From positions 1 to 5,529 of the forward strand of contig JAILNO010000110.1 in assembly GCA_024691465.1 (NCBI GenBank): DNA of 5,529 nucleotides. Direction: 5' to 3'. A model generated the notes under the pieces. The model was not told the DNA's origin. It saw only the letters and a list, made by a program, of their open reading frames with translations, and did no database searches. Made by a program: the position numbers and the translations under genes. This document shows positions 4,446-5,529 of the stretch, in pieces (the stretch's first letter is position 1; each line of letters starts with the position of its first letter). The DNA comes from Pseudobutyrivibrio sp. Lineage in GTDB: Bacteria > Bacillota_A > Clostridia > Lachnospirales > Lachnospiraceae.

Positions 4446-5529
4446 TCATTTCTCCTCCTTCTTCTTGTCAGGAACCAGAACTGAAACCACATACATTGCT
4501 GCAAATACAATAAGAAGTACTATACTGAGCTTATTGACTACATTAAGTGCATTGTCATACCATGTATTAACCTTTACAGTTGAAACATTGAGTACTGCGC
4601 TGTTTGCAAATGTATATAACTGATATTTCAGGTTTTCTCTTGCTGCTTCTACAAGTTCTGCATCGCCGCTTACAGAGTCTTCAGAAATATATGCCCATGT
4701 AGCATCTACTCCGCCATCTCCGAGGTTGATATGATTATCATTACTTCCAAAATCAGCAACCATTGTAATTCCAGCCATAATCATTGATTCAGGTGAGAAA
4801 TAATATCCATTATTCATCATGTCTGTTGAAATGATACCTGTGTATCCCCATTCACCTCTTAGAATATTCTGAAGAAGTGCTACTGAATGAGAAGCATTAA
4901 CAGGTCCAATTCTGTTAAATGCGATCATTACTGCCATTCCGCCTGCATCTTCGAGTGCTCCCTGGAAGCCTCTAAGATCAGTTTCTCTGAACTTCTGTTC
5001 ATTCATATACGCAGCAACACCGTTTCTATTATGCTCCTGGTCATTGAAACCAAGGTGCTTAGGTCCATTCATGATACCCTTTTCTGTGCATCCCTTGATG
5101 ATGCCATAACCGATACGGTTTGTAAGCATTGCATCTTCTGAGATATATTCATAGTTTCTACCGTTATAAGGTGTTCTTCTAAGTGTAAGACCTGTTCCCC
5201 AGATTACATATCTCTGAAGCCATAATCCACTGTTACCTTCTACAAGGCCCCATTCATAAGCAAGTTCTGGATTGAATGATGACCCTAGAAGTGTCTGTGA
5301 ACTTACATTGAACTGATATGTCTTACCTGTTGCTTCATCTGTATATCCTGCTGTAAAGCCGTTAACACCTTCATTCTGGCTAACGATTGGGTTCTCAACA
5401 TTTGTAAGTGTATCAGACTGGCTACCACCGTGGATAACGGCACCTATAGCCTCATCAATAGTGATTTCTGAAACAAGTTTGCTCCAGTATTCATGATTGA
5501 TATCACTTACAACATCATATGTCATATCT
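4446..5529 (-). CDS. Glycoside hydrolase family 3 (beta-glucosidase/xylosidase type), C-terminal part, membrane-anchored
   Basis: The last 360 or so codons of a GH3 glycosidase whose 5' end lies outside the window. Numbered from the Met at 5525, the (beta/alpha)8 barrel motifs appear in family order: the substrate-pocket segment NEGVNGF (51-57), GRNYEYISED (122-131), KHLGFNDQEHNR (156-167, Lys156 and His157) and STDMM (233-237), where Asp235 is the expected nucleophile. A hydrophobic helix at about 333-351 and a KKKEEK tail end the protein, so the enzyme is probably outside the cell, held by a C-terminal anchor. Usual GH3 enzymes have the barrel first and the sandwich domain, which carries the acid/base Glu, after it. 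Here nothing follows the barrel but the anchor, so the sandwich domain must lie upstream, as in reversed-order GH3 enzymes of rumen Firmicutes. The Met at 5525 is not a credible start because the frame stays open to the edge. Substrate is uncertain. It is the first visible gene of an operon with the small membrane protein. Confidence 0.88.
   Translation of the reverse strand, partial: DMTYDVVSDINHEYWSKLVSEITIDEAIGAVIHGGSQSDTLTNVENPIVSQNEGVNGFTAGYTDEATGKTYQFNVSSQTLLGSSFNPELAYEWGLVEGNSGLWLQRYVIWGTGLTLRRTPYNGRNYEYISEDAMLTNRIGYGIIKGCTEKGIMNGPKHLGFNDQEHNRNGVAAYMNEQKFRETDLRGFQGALEDAGGMAVMIAFNRIGPVNASHSVALLQNILRGEWGYTGIISTDMMNNGYYFSPESMIMAGITMVADFGSNDNHINLGDGGVDATWAYISEDSVSGDAELVEAARENLKYQLYTFANSAVLNVSTVKVNTWYDNALNVVNKLSIVLLIVFAAMYVVSVLVPDKKKEEK
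4454..4459 (-). promoter_or_regulatory. Ribosome binding site deciding the start of the small membrane protein
   Basis: AGGAGG on the minus strand lies 9 nt before the ATG at 4444, inside the last codons of the GH3 gene (its KKKEEK tail). The overlap explains how the second cistron is initiated and rejects the upstream in-frame ATG at 4510, which has no comparable site. Confidence 0.85.

Noticed and set aside
4445..4510. N-terminal extension of the small membrane protein beginning at an ATG at 4510
   Set aside because: It has no good ribosome site, overlaps the GH3 coding region in another frame, and encodes an implausible Trp/Phe/Arg-rich stretch. The ATG at 4444 has AGGAGG at 9 nt.
5523..5525. 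Met codon at 5525 as the start of the GH3 gene
   Set aside because: The frame continues open to the window edge with no stop, and a GH3 enzyme needs several hundred more residues. The gene is treated as 5'-truncated by the window.

Overview
The window reads as chromosomal DNA of an anaerobic low-to-mid G+C Firmicute, most likely a Lachnospiraceae-type gut or rumen bacterium (Butyrivibrio, Pseudobutyrivibrio or Roseburia-like). This is inferred from three things: an oxygen-sensitive Fe-S/FMN/FAD enoate-reductase-type enzyme, a clostridial-style citrate synthase, and a membrane-anchored GH3 glycosidase whose catalytic barrel lies at the C-terminus. Strong AGGAGG-type ribosome sites also fit. 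No mobile element, CRISPR array, tRNA or rRNA was seen.

All four supportable genes lie on the minus strand, so transcription runs from high to low coordinates. Reading in that direction: (1) 5529-4446 is the C-terminal part of a GH3 glycoside hydrolase that enters from outside the window and ends in a membrane anchor. (2) 4444-3971 is a small four-helix membrane protein starting 1 nt after the GH3 stop, so the two form a tightly coupled operon. This unit ends at a strong intrinsic terminator (3874-3922). (3) A promoter at 3817-3846 drives a single-gene unit encoding citrate synthase (3750-2392), closed by a second intrinsic terminator (2319-2358). (4) A separate unit encodes a 663-residue NADH:flavin oxidoreductase of the 2,4-dienoyl-CoA reductase/enoate reductase group (2126-135). 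The last 134 bases hold no convincing gene and no canonical terminator.

The genes do not form one pathway. The GH3 pair suggests surface degradation of oligosaccharides. Citrate synthase feeds acetyl-CoA into the oxidative branch toward 2-oxoglutarate and glutamate. The flavoenzyme probably disposes of reducing power by reducing an unsaturated carboxylic acid, ester or ketone of unknown identity.

The less ordinary signals are in the control regions. Upstream of both citrate synthase and the flavoenzyme there are three alternating inverted half-sites (ATACATTT-type and TCAAC-type respectively), and the flavoenzyme leader has a further GTTTAAC palindrome. In the GH3 protein, the catalytic barrel is followed directly by the membrane anchor, implying reversed domain order. 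A Glu stands where the family usually has the substrate-binding Asp. I did not find a clearly new biological system. The best candidate for follow-up is the GH3/four-helix membrane protein pair.
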